Positions 33,181-40,950 of a DNA stretch of 46,754 bases are shown in pieces. The notes beneath the pieces are model-generated. The model was not told the DNA's origin, searched no databases, and worked only from the letters and a program-made list of their open reading frames with translations. The DNA is from a virus. How positions within the stretch are numbered: position 1 is the first letter of the stretch; every line of letters begins with the position of its first letter. Where the stretch lies: IMG/VR virus record IMGVR_UViG_3300035670_007846, positions 1 to 46,754 of that record; one strand, 5' to 3'. The position numbers and the translations under genes are program-made.

Positions 33181-33576
33181 ATGAATTTAGTAATTTTGAG
33201 AGGTAATTTGGCTCGTGATCCTGAGTTAAGAATTGTTAATAGTGGTGGTCGTGAAACATCTGTTGTAAACTTTACTGTTGCGACATCTAGAGAATTTACT
33301 AAAAACAATGGAGATGTAGATAAAGTTGCTACATTTACTCAGTGTGAAGCGTGGGACAGTGGAGCAGAAGCTATTGCAGAAACACTGAGAAAGGGCGATT
33401 TGGTAATGTTAGAGGGATCATTGCGTAATGATACCTGGGAAAAGGATGGTAAAAAGTTTTCTTCGCTAAAGGTGCGTGTAAATACCTTTGCAAAAATTGC
33501 ACGAACGAAGAAAAAGGCAGTCAGTGCTGTATCTGGTGTAGATGCAGACACACATGAAGAAATGGAAACATTCTAA
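33181..33576 (+). CDS. ssb: Single-stranded DNA-binding protein
   Basis: I choose the ATG at 33181, behind GAAAGGACG, because the promoter at 33103-33131 rules out earlier starts. The 131-residue protein has the SSB OB fold: MNLVILRGNLARDPELR, VVNFTVATSREF, and LRKGDLVMLEGSL. The tail is short and acidic and ends EEMETF, a version of the Asp-rich, Phe-ending tip that recruits partners. It coats single strands for replication and recombination. It appears to be transcribed alone, between a consensus promoter and a strong hairpin. Confidence 0.92.
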   Translation: MNLVILRGNLARDPELRIVNSGGRETSVVNFTVATSREFTKNNGDVDKVATFTQCEAWDSGAEAIAETLRKGDLVMLEGSLRNDTWEKDGKKFSSLKVRVNTFAKIARTKKKAVSAVSGVDADTHEEMETF

Positions 33577-33582
33577 TTAAAC

Positions 33583-33636
33583 GTGGTAATATGCGGTAGA
33601 TGTTACTTTAAATTGTAGCACTACCGCATATACCAC
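33583..33636 (+). terminator. Long hairpin after ssb, probable terminator
   Basis: GTGGTAATATGCGGTAG (33583-33599) pairs with CTACCGCATATACCAC (33621-33636) over 16 base pairs with one bulge, around a 21-base loop. It lies 6 bases after the ssb stop and is followed by TATTATAAT rather than a clear T-run, so it may stop transcription weakly or protect the mRNA end. Confidence 0.65.
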
Positions 33637-33645
33637 TATTATAAT

Positions 33646-35280
33646 ATGACAAAAACAAGAATATTATGGTGTGGCGAATCTAGCCATATTAAATCCGGAT
33701 TTGGCAACTACACACGATGTGTGCTGCAATATTTATATAATACTGGTAAATACGAAATAGCAGAATTATCAGGTTATCGTGATGCTTCTGTTCCAAAAAT
33801 AGAACCGTGGACAGTTTTTCCTGTTGCTGTTAAAAAATCAGATCCATTATTCGAAAAATATAATAGCAATCCACATAATCAGTTTGGTCAATGGAGATTT
33901 GATCTAGCTGTTCTTAAGTTCAAGCCTCATATTGTTATTGATGTGCGAGACTACTGGAATTTTGTATTCCAAGAAACTTCACCACTTCGTCCATTTTATC
34001 ATTGGTTAATCTGCCCAACTTATGATTCATCTCCACCAATTATTTCTGCTTTAAATGGTTTCCATAATGCTGATACTTTATGTTTTCATACAGAATGGGC
34101 TATGAATGATTTAAAAAATAATTTACATTATAAAGCGAATAACATTGGCGGAATATTAAATGATGCCGTAGATCATACGGTATTTAAGCCATTAAATAAT
34201 AAAAATAACTTAAGAGAAAAATTAGGATTGCCCAAAGACGCATTCATTGTTGGTTCAGTTATGCGTAATCAAAAGCGTAAATTAATACCAGATATATTAG
34301 AAACATTTTCTAACTTATGTAAAATTAAAAAAGATAAAAATTTAATACTATATCTACATACTAGTTATCCAGACGCTTTAGCTTGGGACATACCTAGTTT
34401 GTTAATAGAATATAATATTACAGATAAAGTTTGGTTTACTTATACTTGTCGTAATTGTGAGAAATCGTTTAGTAGTGTTTATCAAGGAGATAGACCTGTA
34501 TGTAGAAAATGTCTACAGAAAAAATGTTGCTTATCTAACGTAAAACACGGAACTTCTCCAGAAGAATTAGCTGAAATATATAATACATTTGATATATATT
34601 TACAATACGCAATTTGCGAAGGTTTTGGTATTCCTCCCGTTGAAGCTGCGGCGTGTGGTATACATGTTGTGACAATGGATCACGAAGCTATGGGAGAGGT
34701 TGGTAAAAAAATCAATGCTACACTAGTTCCAATTAAAACCATGTTTAGAGAGCTAGAAACAAATGCTAAAAGAGCATTACCAGACAATGATTATTTATTA
34801 GAAGTATTATTACATTTTATTGATAATGGTAAAGAAAAATTAGAAATGATGGGTCAAAAAGCTCATACATATTGTAAAGAAAATTTTTGTTGGACAGAAA
34901 CTGCTAAGAAATTTGAAAAGTTAATAGATAATATTGATATAAATCAAAAATTGTCTTGGAACGCAAAAGAAAGAGGAGTAAATACAAATATTAATGTCAA
35001 TAGCGGCTCTGGTTTCAGAAATGTTTTACATCAGGTTGTTAACGATATTATCAAAGACCCATTTTTACAATCTACCGAATTTATTGAAAATTTAATTAAA
35101 AACAGTAATGATGGTGTTGTTCATCAAAATGGTATTGGTCTACAGTTTGATATTCAGAAAGCTATAAAAATATTAGAAATGTATATGATGAATAAAGTAT
35201 CTATTGAAACCTTACGAACAAACAATAATCTAGGGCTTAAGCCTGAATTAACAGACTTTCTAAATTACGGATCAAAATGA
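33646..35280 (+). CDS. Family 4-type glycosyltransferase with zinc-ribbon insert
   Basis: The 544-residue protein has a GT-B layout with the nucleotide-sugar motif CEGFGIPPVEAA at about 324-335 (Glu325). Just before it, within the second Rossmann domain, lies a zinc-ribbon-like insert: TCRNC (Cys268, Cys271) and CRKC (Cys286, Cys289), plus two more Cys at 294-295. A long C-terminal extension (after about residue 440) follows. It begins a second sugar cluster just after the ssb hairpin and overlaps the next gene by 4 bases. The substrate is unknown. Confidence 0.75.
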   Translation: MTKTRILWCGESSHIKSGFGNYTRCVLQYLYNTGKYEIAELSGYRDASVPKIEPWTVFPVAVKKSDPLFEKYNSNPHNQFGQWRFDLAVLKFKPHIVIDVRDYWNFVFQETSPLRPFYHWLICPTYDSSPPIISALNGFHNADTLCFHTEWAMNDLKNNLHYKANNIGGILNDAVDHTVFKPLNNKNNLREKLGLPKDAFIVGSVMRNQKRKLIPDILETFSNLCKIKKDKNLILYLHTSYPDALAWDIPSLLIEYNITDKVWFTYTCRNCEKSFSSVYQGDRPVCRKCLQKKCCLSNVKHGTSPEELAEIYNTFDIYLQYAICEGFGIPPVEAAACGIHVVTMDHEAMGEVGKKINATLVPIKTMFRELETNAKRALPDNDYLLEVLLHFIDNGKEKLEMMGQKAHTYCKENFCWTETAKKFEKLIDNIDINQKLSWNAKERGVNTNINVNSGSGFRNVLHQVVNDIIKDPFLQSTEFIENLIKNSNDGVVHQNGIGLQFDIQKAIKILEMYMMNKVSIETLRTNNNLGLKPELTDFLNYGSK

Positions 35281-36410
35281 AAAATATTCTTTATTTAGGT
35301 AGTTATAAAGATAACAACGGTATAGCTACTTCTTGTAGACGGTTTATAGATTTTTTAGCCAGTAATAGAAAACATAATCTTTGTGTTCGTCCAATATTTG
35401 TAACAAATAACAATGCTGCGCCAAATATTAAATCTGATAAATATCTTGAATATGAAAATAATAGCTTAAAAAAATACGATACTCTTATACAACATGTATT
35501 TCCGGATTATATGGAATATAATGCCAATTTTGGTAAAAATATTGGTATAGTGGATATCGAAACAATGTCAATAAAACATTCAGGATGGATTAATAAACTT
35601 AATTTGATGGACGAAGTTTGGGTTGGCTCTGAGTATTCCGCTCGTAGTCTTTTAATGTCTGGATTAACTACTAAGATTAAAATTATACCACAACCATATA
35701 ATTTATCAATATATGAAAATACACCAGCAGATTTTTTCTCGTATGATCAAAGTGACAAGCCTTATATTTTCTATACCATAGGACAATATGGCGACAAAAA
35801 AAACATAAAAAGCATTATGATGGCTTATTTATTAGCTTTTAATAAAGTAGATAATGTTCGTTTATTTATTAAAACATACGATAGTCGTAAAGATAATAAG
35901 ATATTAGAAGATTTAATTAAAAATGATTTAGCAGACTTGAAGAATATAATTCGTAAGCCATCGGATAACTATCCAGATATTGATGTTTTGTGTGGCTATG
36001 TTTCTGAAAAAGATATAGTAAGACTACATAAGTCTAGTAATTGTTATGTTAATGCTTCTAGGGGTGATGGTTTTGGAGATAATTCGGTGGAGGCAGCTTT
36101 GTGTGGCAATATTACTATAAATACAAAAAATATTGGCAGCAATACATATTTTAATAGTTTAAATTCTTTTTTAATAGATAGTCGTACTGTGCCGGTTATA
36201 TGTGGTAATAGTATGATTAAAAACTTATACACTTTGAAAGAATTTTGGTATGATCCTTCATTGCCGTCGTTAATGAATTGTATGAAATCAGCATATAATT
36301 TACACCTAACGCCAACAATAGAAAAGCAATATAAGCAAAATTTTTCATCAGAAATTTTTACATATCCAGAAATAGAGAAAAGAATATATGATAACGTCTT
36401 CTATACTTAA
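35277..36410 (+). CDS. GT-B fold glycosyltransferase
   Basis: The 377-residue protein opens NILYLGSYKDNNGIA, a GT-B N-terminal start, and carries RGDGFGDNSVEAALCGN near residue 261, the family 1/4-type donor-binding block. FYTIGQYGDKKNI mid-protein starts the second Rossmann domain. It overlaps its neighbours by 4 and 23 bases. It likely adds a further sugar in the same pathway as the upstream enzyme. Confidence 0.72.
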   Translation: MKNILYLGSYKDNNGIATSCRRFIDFLASNRKHNLCVRPIFVTNNNAAPNIKSDKYLEYENNSLKKYDTLIQHVFPDYMEYNANFGKNIGIVDIETMSIKHSGWINKLNLMDEVWVGSEYSARSLLMSGLTTKIKIIPQPYNLSIYENTPADFFSYDQSDKPYIFYTIGQYGDKKNIKSIMMAYLLAFNKVDNVRLFIKTYDSRKDNKILEDLIKNDLADLKNIIRKPSDNYPDIDVLCGYVSEKDIVRLHKSSNCYVNASRGDGFGDNSVEAALCGNITINTKNIGSNTYFNSLNSFLIDSRTVPVICGNSMIKNLYTLKEFWYDPSLPSLMNCMKSAYNLHLTPTIEKQYKQNFSSEIFTYPEIEKRIYDNVFYT

Positions 36411-36855
36411 TAGAGAATTATTATCAACACAAGATAAAATTAATATTTTGTGGACACCAACCGATAAAGATTTTGAATTATTTATTTTAAGCTTAGGTAA
36501 TACACAATTAATAGATGTGCAAAGTTTATATTTTGGGGTATTGACTCCACACTTAATTATTTGTAATAATAAAGTAGAATTTCACAGACAATGTTTGAAT
36601 TTATCATATCATTTACATTTGCCAGTATTATTGATAGATCATAGTACTAAAAATCCAATGTTTGATAATAATAAGATAAAACAATTAAATCAATTTCCAT
36701 GCTATCATCACGTTTGCGTTAATCAAAAAATTAAGGATTCTTGGGAATTAAAAGATGTTCAAGTGTTGTCATATAACTCATTTAATAAGGATAATCAGAA
36801 TATATGGAAGAATCTAATATATCAAACAGCCAAGAAAATGTTCTTGATGCAGTAA
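36388..36855 (+). CDS. Unknown protein in glycosyltransferase cluster
   Basis: The 155-residue product alternates hydrophobic strands and helices (HLIICNNKVEF, LPVLLIDHS), like the N-terminal Rossmann half of a GT-B enzyme, but lacks a donor motif. It overlaps the upstream gene by 23 bases and the downstream by 52. It may be a non-catalytic partner or half of a split transferase. Not recognised with certainty. Confidence 0.5.
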   Translation: MITSSILNRELLSTQDKINILWTPTDKDFELFILSLGNTQLIDVQSLYFGVLTPHLIICNNKVEFHRQCLNLSYHLHLPVLLIDHSTKNPMFDNNKIKQLNQFPCYHHVCVNQKIKDSWELKDVQVLSYNSFNKDNQNIWKNLIYQTAKKMFLMQ

Positions 36856-37277
36856 AATCGTTTACTGACATTTTCGTACACTTAAGCAAGCCTGATGTAA
36901 TGCCAGCAGGCTTCAGTTTCTTATCTGCATCATCTTTAAATGATGAAAAAGATGATACTTATCAAACTATTTATATAAATGACTTATTGGATTATATGAG
37001 TTATAACATTGGGACAAGTCTATTAGATAGTATAGCAAATAAATTAAAATCTGGCGGAAAGCTTATTATTCAAGCTCCGGATTTGTATATGTTATCGTCC
37101 GCAATTACATACCATGATGTTGATGAAAGCACAGCCAAATCTGTATTATACTCCAACAAACAAACTATTTATAGTATGGCTGATATTATTACTGAACTAA
37201 AATTTCGTAAATTTAATATTGTTGAAATGAGATATGTTAATATATTTGAATACTATTTAGTAGCAACAAAAATATGA
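36804..37277 (+). CDS. Methyltransferase-like small protein
   Basis: The 157-residue product resembles the C-terminal half of class I SAM methyltransferases: IYINDLLDYM, then LLDSIANKLKSGGKLIIQAPD, where SGGKLII looks like the strand after the post-motif helix. The SAM-binding Gly-rich motif I is absent, so it may be a degenerate or partner protein. The 52-base overlap with the upstream gene is unusual but no later start is available before base 36900. Confidence 0.5.
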   Translation: MEESNISNSQENVLDAVKSFTDIFVHLSKPDVMPAGFSFLSASSLNDEKDDTYQTIYINDLLDYMSYNIGTSLLDSIANKLKSGGKLIIQAPDLYMLSSAITYHDVDESTAKSVLYSNKQTIYSMADIITELKFRKFNIVEMRYVNIFEYYLVATKI

Positions 37278-37954
37278 AAAAATATTCTATAATACTAGTA
37301 AATACAGCTTCTGATAAAAAAATTAAATCTCTTGGTGATAGATGTTTAATAGAAATCAAAAAAAACTATAATGTATTAGACTACCATATCAGCACCGCAA
37401 AAAAATTAGTACATCATCCAGAAATTATTTTTATAGATTATTCAGACAATAAGAAAGTTAAGAAATATATAGATAATAAATACCCGCAGATAAAATATAT
37501 AACCCACGAGTTGGAAGACGATATTAATATAGGTGAAAGTATAACAGTCGGTTTAAAATATATAACGGGCAAGAATTGTCTGATTATTAATACAAATCAC
37601 ATCCTATATCCTTCTGCTATAAATAAATTAAAAGAACAGTTGACACAAAGTTTTGTAGCGGCTAGTAATAATGATGGATCTGTCGGGTATACAGAACAGG
37701 ATAATAAAATTATACATTGTTATTATGATTTACCAAATTGCATTTATGATGTACTTTTTCTGCATAAAGACGATTTACAGATTATAAAAAACTGTAGTGT
37801 AGATTTATCTAAAATGTATATATTTGAGATTATTAATACATATATTGATCTAGGAATATCATTTATTCCTATTACAGTAAATAAAAAAGGCATCACAGTT
37901 ATAAACAACATTAACAATATTAAAAAAATTAAAAAATCATATGTTAGACATTAA
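37274..37954 (+). CDS. GT-A-like glycosyltransferase-type protein
   Basis: The 226-residue protein begins YSIILVNTASDKKIKSLGDR, a family 2-like start, and has TGKNCLIINTNHILYP in the place where the DxD motif usually lies, here reading NTN. With the acidic motif replaced, catalysis is doubtful. It overlaps neighbours by 4 and 14 bases. It could be a modified transferase or a binding partner of those upstream. Confidence 0.5.
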   Translation: MKKYSIILVNTASDKKIKSLGDRCLIEIKKNYNVLDYHISTAKKLVHHPEIIFIDYSDNKKVKKYIDNKYPQIKYITHELEDDINIGESITVGLKYITGKNCLIINTNHILYPSAINKLKEQLTQSFVAASNNDGSVGYTEQDNKIIHCYYDLPNCIYDVLFLHKDDLQIIKNCSVDLSKMYIFEIINTYIDLGISFIPITVNKKGITVINNINNIKKIKKSYVRH

Positions 37955-38309
37955 ATGTTATATACAAAAATTAGACAATCTAAATCATAATCTATATACA
38001 GCTTATAAACAATGTATTACAGAAAAACAAATTTCTAATCCATTGATATACGTTGATATTTGTGATATTGTTATTGAGCCTTCTATGCCAATTATGTCTT
38101 CTTATTATATGAGAAATATTTTTCATAATGATTTAATATTAGTAAGTTATAAAGATTTTATGGGTGTTATGGGTTATATTAAACAAAAATGTATAGTTTT
38201 ACACGATGGTAATATGTCGGATTTTGATAAACAAAATTGTTTTGTACATGTTAAAAAAGCAAATGATATTATAAGGAAAACAAATGAAAAATTACAGCGA
38301 TTTAAATAA
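37941..38309 (+). CDS. Unknown 122-residue protein
   Basis: Not recognised. The product has an Ile/Tyr-rich core (PLIYVDICDIVIEPSMPI) with acidic residues and a helical basic end. No membrane span is evident. It ends the sugar cluster; its last 26 bases overlap the endonuclease gene, which has its own AAGGAAAAC ribosome site. Confidence 0.5.
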   Translation: MLDIKCYIQKLDNLNHNLYTAYKQCITEKQISNPLIYVDICDIVIEPSMPIMSSYYMRNIFHNDLILVSYKDFMGVMGYIKQKCIVLHDGNMSDFDKQNCFVHVKKANDIIRKTNEKLQRFK

Positions 38310-39078
38310 TAATGAAAAACAAAAAATAATTGAAACTCTTTATGAAAAACAAAATAAAAGTTTTAATGAAATAGCAGAAAAATATAATACTTATCCTAAT
38401 AAGGTTCGTCGTGATGCTATCAAATTTGGATTTAAAATTAAAGATAAGAGCAATGCCCAAAAATTAGCTTTGGCTAATGGTCGTGTAAAACATCCAACAA
38501 AAGGAAAAAAACGATCAGAGGAAATAAAAAGCAAAATTGGAGCATCGGTGTTAGAGGCGTGGAAAGATTTAACACCAGCACAATTACAAGACAGAAAACA
38601 AAAATCTAAAGAAATTTGGGATAATTTATCTGAAGATGAAAAGAAAAACAGATTGCAAAAAGCTAACCAAGCTGTTCGTGAATCTAGCAAGCAAGGATCA
38701 AAATTAGAAAAGTTTTTATTAAGTAAGTTAATAGCTGATGGTTATCAACCACAATTTCACGCTGAACAAACTTTATCTAATACCAAGTTGCAGATTGATA
38801 TTCTTATTCCTAGTATGAATGTGGCTATTGAAATAGACGGCCCATCGCACTTTTTACCAGTGTGGGGAGATGATAGCTTAAAGCGTAATAAAAAATACGA
38901 CAATAAGAAAACAGGATTAATTTTGGGTAAAGGCTGGATATTGGTTAGAATTCAACAAACGATGGATTTTTCCAAAAGTCGTTCTGAATTGATTTACAAA
39001 AAATTAAAAGAATCATTGGATTACATAGATAGTGTGCAAGACTTAGAAGATAGAACTTTTATAATAAAGGATAAATAA
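38284..39078 (+). CDS. Free-standing Vsr-like homing-type endonuclease
   Basis: The 264-residue protein has three parts. Residues 8-60 are a helix-turn-helix (SFNEIAEKYNTYPNKVRRDA). Residues 65-125 contain NUMOD3-like segments (PTKGKKRSEEIKSKIG). The C-terminal nuclease has Glu142, Asp172 (QIDILIP), Glu183, Asp185 and His189 (EIDGPSHF) and Asp206, which fits the EDxHD group described from environmental phage (I-Bth0305I type). It is inserted between sugar genes and a possible annealing gene, likely as a selfish homing gene. Confidence 0.75.
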   Translation: MKNYSDLNNNEKQKIIETLYEKQNKSFNEIAEKYNTYPNKVRRDAIKFGFKIKDKSNAQKLALANGRVKHPTKGKKRSEEIKSKIGASVLEAWKDLTPAQLQDRKQKSKEIWDNLSEDEKKNRLQKANQAVRESSKQGSKLEKFLLSKLIADGYQPQFHAEQTLSNTKLQIDILIPSMNVAIEIDGPSHFLPVWGDDSLKRNKKYDNKKTGLILGKGWILVRIQQTMDFSKSRSELIYKKLKESLDYIDSVQDLEDRTFIIKDK

Positions 39079-39815
39079 TGGCAAAAAGCAAAACTGTTAA
39101 ATCTGAGGAAATCGCAGAATCATTATCAACAGAAGCACCTGCAACAAAAGTTGATATTAATAGCTTAGAGTGGAATGATTATGTTTTAAGCTTACTTTCT
39201 GATGAGGAAAAGATTAAGGGTAATCCAACAACAGAAGGATTAAGACGTATATTTGAAATAGCATTAGATTGTACTATTATTAATGCAAGATCTACGGTTG
39301 TTCAAGCTCCATCTCCAGAAAATGAAAAACGAGCCACTGTGGTTCATTCTCTGACCTATATTTTAAATGGTGCTGGTGGTAGTACAGATTTTAATTTACG
39401 CACTGTTGACGGCACAGCAGACGTTTATTGGGGCAATTGTGATAAGGTTTATAGGAATCATCCGGTTGCTGTCGCAGAAACTCGTGCAGAAGGTCGTGCT
39501 TTGCGTCGAGGCTTACGATTACGTAAGGTAGTCGCAGCAGAGGAAGTTGTAGATCATGTAGAAGATGATCCTGATGGGTCTACAGTTAATATTATTAGCG
39601 AACAACAATTAAGTTGTATTAATCAATTAGCAACAAGAGCTAATATTAATATTAAAGAATTATTATTGCATATGTCTATTGAACCGAGTACTATAAGAAA
39701 GGTTAGTCACGCTGTTGCTGTTGACATAATTAGACAATTATCTAAATATCAGCAGGACTTGAGTGCTATTCCTGTAGAAATACTAGGTTATTCCACAGAT
39801 TGGAGATCATTATGA
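39078..39815 (+). CDS. Possible single-strand annealing protein
   Basis: The 245-residue product has a core with ARSTVVQAPSPENEKRATVV, a YWGNCDKVYRNHPVAVAETR segment, and EGRALRRGLRLRKVV, which recalls the R-A-x-x-R-A-L-R-x-A-L element of Rad52-type annealing proteins. The C-terminus has a second small helical domain (SEQQLSCINQLATRANINI). It shares one base with the endonuclease stop (TAATG). The annealing idea is inference from that motif and from recombination genes nearby in the genome. Confidence 0.5.
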   Translation: MAKSKTVKSEEIAESLSTEAPATKVDINSLEWNDYVLSLLSDEEKIKGNPTTEGLRRIFEIALDCTIINARSTVVQAPSPENEKRATVVHSLTYILNGAGGSTDFNLRTVDGTADVYWGNCDKVYRNHPVAVAETRAEGRALRRGLRLRKVVAAEEVVDHVEDDPDGSTVNIISEQQLSCINQLATRANINIKELLLHMSIEPSTIRKVSHAVAVDIIRQLSKYQQDLSAIPVEILGYSTDWRSL

Positions 39816-40129
39816 AATTAAAATATAGAATTGGCGATAAGCTTGAATTTGAAGTTGAGGGAACAGGACAAAAAGAGGTTTTTAAAGAATTAGCTATTAT
39901 TCAAGAAATATTTGGCGAAAGCAAATGTGGAATGTGTAGTAGTGAGAATATTCGCTTTATTGTTAGAAATGTTGATGATAATGATTATTATGAATTAAGA
40001 TGTATGGATTGTGGAGCTATTCTTTCTTTTGGTCAACACAAAAAAGGCGGAACATTATTTCCTAAACGAAAAGATGAAAATAACAACCTACTACCAAATA
40101 GAGGTTGGCATAAATGGAAAAAAGAATAA
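39812..40129 (+). CDS. Zinc-ribbon phage protein
   Basis: I place the start at the ATG 39812, with GGAG at 39802, giving 105 residues. The protein has CGMC and CMDC (24 residues between the pairs), forming a zinc ribbon, between a beta-rich N-terminus (KYRIGDKLEFEV) and a C-terminal NRGWHKWKK. Small proteins of this build occur near recombination genes in phages. It overlaps the possible annealing gene by 4 bases, which supports a joint DNA-binding role. Confidence 0.62.
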   Translation: MKLKYRIGDKLEFEVEGTGQKEVFKELAIIQEIFGESKCGMCSSENIRFIVRNVDDNDYYELRCMDCGAILSFGQHKKGGTLFPKRKDENNNLLPNRGWHKWKKE

Positions 40130-40141
40130 AATAATACTACC

Positions 40142-40591
40142 ATGTCAAAACAATTACTAGGACATAAAAATGGATGTTTGTATTGGTTTGATGTTGCAGA
40201 ATGTATTGAGAGGTGTTGTTGTGATAATTTTGATTGGTCGCAAGCAGCAGAAGATCCATTAATATTTCTAAATGAGCAAAGGATTGGTTCGCCACAATTC
40301 GGGACAATTGGCCCACCGCCAGAACCAGCAGGCAATAAATGGAAAATAATGGAAGCTTGCGTTAGATTAGTCTGTATAAAAATTGAAAATAGTGAAATTT
40401 TATGTAGTAGTACTTATGGTGGACCTACGGTTAATAATTTAGACTTAATAACATTAATAGAAAATAGTGTTGGTCTACAAGAAGGGTGTAATATTTATAC
40501 GATAGAGTTTTTTGGCTGGTATAAAGATCTAGCCCCAGGGGGATGGATCAGTAGGGATGATATATTTAATGTGTATGTAAGTCCAATATGA
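40142..40591 (+). CDS. Virion-type protein with LGHxxNGCLxWFxVxxC module
   Basis: The 149-residue product begins with LLGHKNGCLYWFDVAEC (residues 5-21) then ERCCCDN. The same module closes the 1343-residue minus-strand protein (LGHTANGCLEWFNVEDC). The rest has no match I know. The module may be a small Cys-stabilised fold used in tail or host-contact proteins. No Shine-Dalgarno is clear. Downstream there is a 359-base stretch without a gene but with a group I intron core. Confidence 0.58.
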   Translation: MSKQLLGHKNGCLYWFDVAECIERCCCDNFDWSQAAEDPLIFLNEQRIGSPQFGTIGPPPEPAGNKWKIMEACVRLVCIKIENSEILCSSTYGGPTVNNLDLITLIENSVGLQEGCNIYTIEFFGWYKDLAPGGWISRDDIFNVYVSPI

Positions 40592-40596
40592 ATATT
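40583..40596 (+). repeat. Imperfect direct repeat flanking the intron region
   Basis: CCAATATGAATATT at 40583-40596 recurs as CCATATGAATATT at 40925-40937, one base shorter. The two copies bracket the intron core. They may be a target duplication, a leftover of recombination, or chance in AT-rich DNA. Confidence 0.4.
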
Positions 40597-40605
40597 TATA
40601 ATATA

Positions 40606-40612
40606 AAAGGAG
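40606..40612 (+). promoter_or_regulatory. Shine-Dalgarno separated from its start codon by an intron
   Basis: AAAGGAG at 40606-40612 is a strong ribosome site. The nearest ATG (40616) is too close (3 bases) and followed by a stop codon after one codon. The leaders at 2823 and 9535 read GGAGAAATATTATG and GGAGAAAATATTATG. Here GGAGAAAAT is on one side of the intron core and AAATATTATG (ATG 40951) on the other. Confidence 0.5.
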
Positions 40613-40650
40613 AAAATGAAATAAAGTGAACTAAAACAAAATGGCCCGTA

Positions 40651-40848
40651 TCGGGAGAATTCGGTGGATATCCATATAATGGACAATACCGAGCCGAGTT
40701 TACTAGGAATAGTAAAAAGGTGTAGAGACTAACAGTATACAACCAGAACGGTTATGAAACTGACACGAGAACCCGACAAGATTAATATCTTGAAGATATA
40801 GTCCGAACTTATTAGTAATAATAAGAAATTTGGTATAAATAACCAAAT
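40651..40848 (+). ncRNA. Group I intron core (IA-like), ends unresolved
   Basis: All core helices can be drawn. P3: TCGGG 40651-40655 with CCCGA 40772-40776. P4: TCGGT 40661-40665 with ACCGA 40688-40692. P6: TTTACT 40699-40704 with AGTAAA 40711-40716. P7: GACTA 40727-40731 with TAGTC 40799-40803. P8: CAAGAT/ATCTTG 40777-40792. P9: CTTATT/AATAAG 40808-40825. P9.1: ATTTGGT/ACCAAAT 40828-40848. GTGTAGAGACTA and AAGATATAGTCC are the classic R and S elements. A small hairpin (40741-40753) between P7 and P3 suggests subgroup IA. P1 and both splice sites are not clear; the element lies somewhere within 40592-40960. It has no ORF. Confidence 0.85.
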
Positions 40849-40950
40849 GATAACAAATTGCCCGCACTCGTTGAGGGGGTCAGCATATAAAACTCATTAT
40901 AAGACTTAATTTGAAATCTCTACTCCATATGAATATTGTCAATAAATATT

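Noticed and set aside
40487-40650. P1 pairing of GGGT at 40483-40486 with GCCC at 40644-40647 as the intron 5' splice site
   Set aside because: Only four pairs form and the site would cut the end off the gene at 40142 without giving a sensible fused frame.
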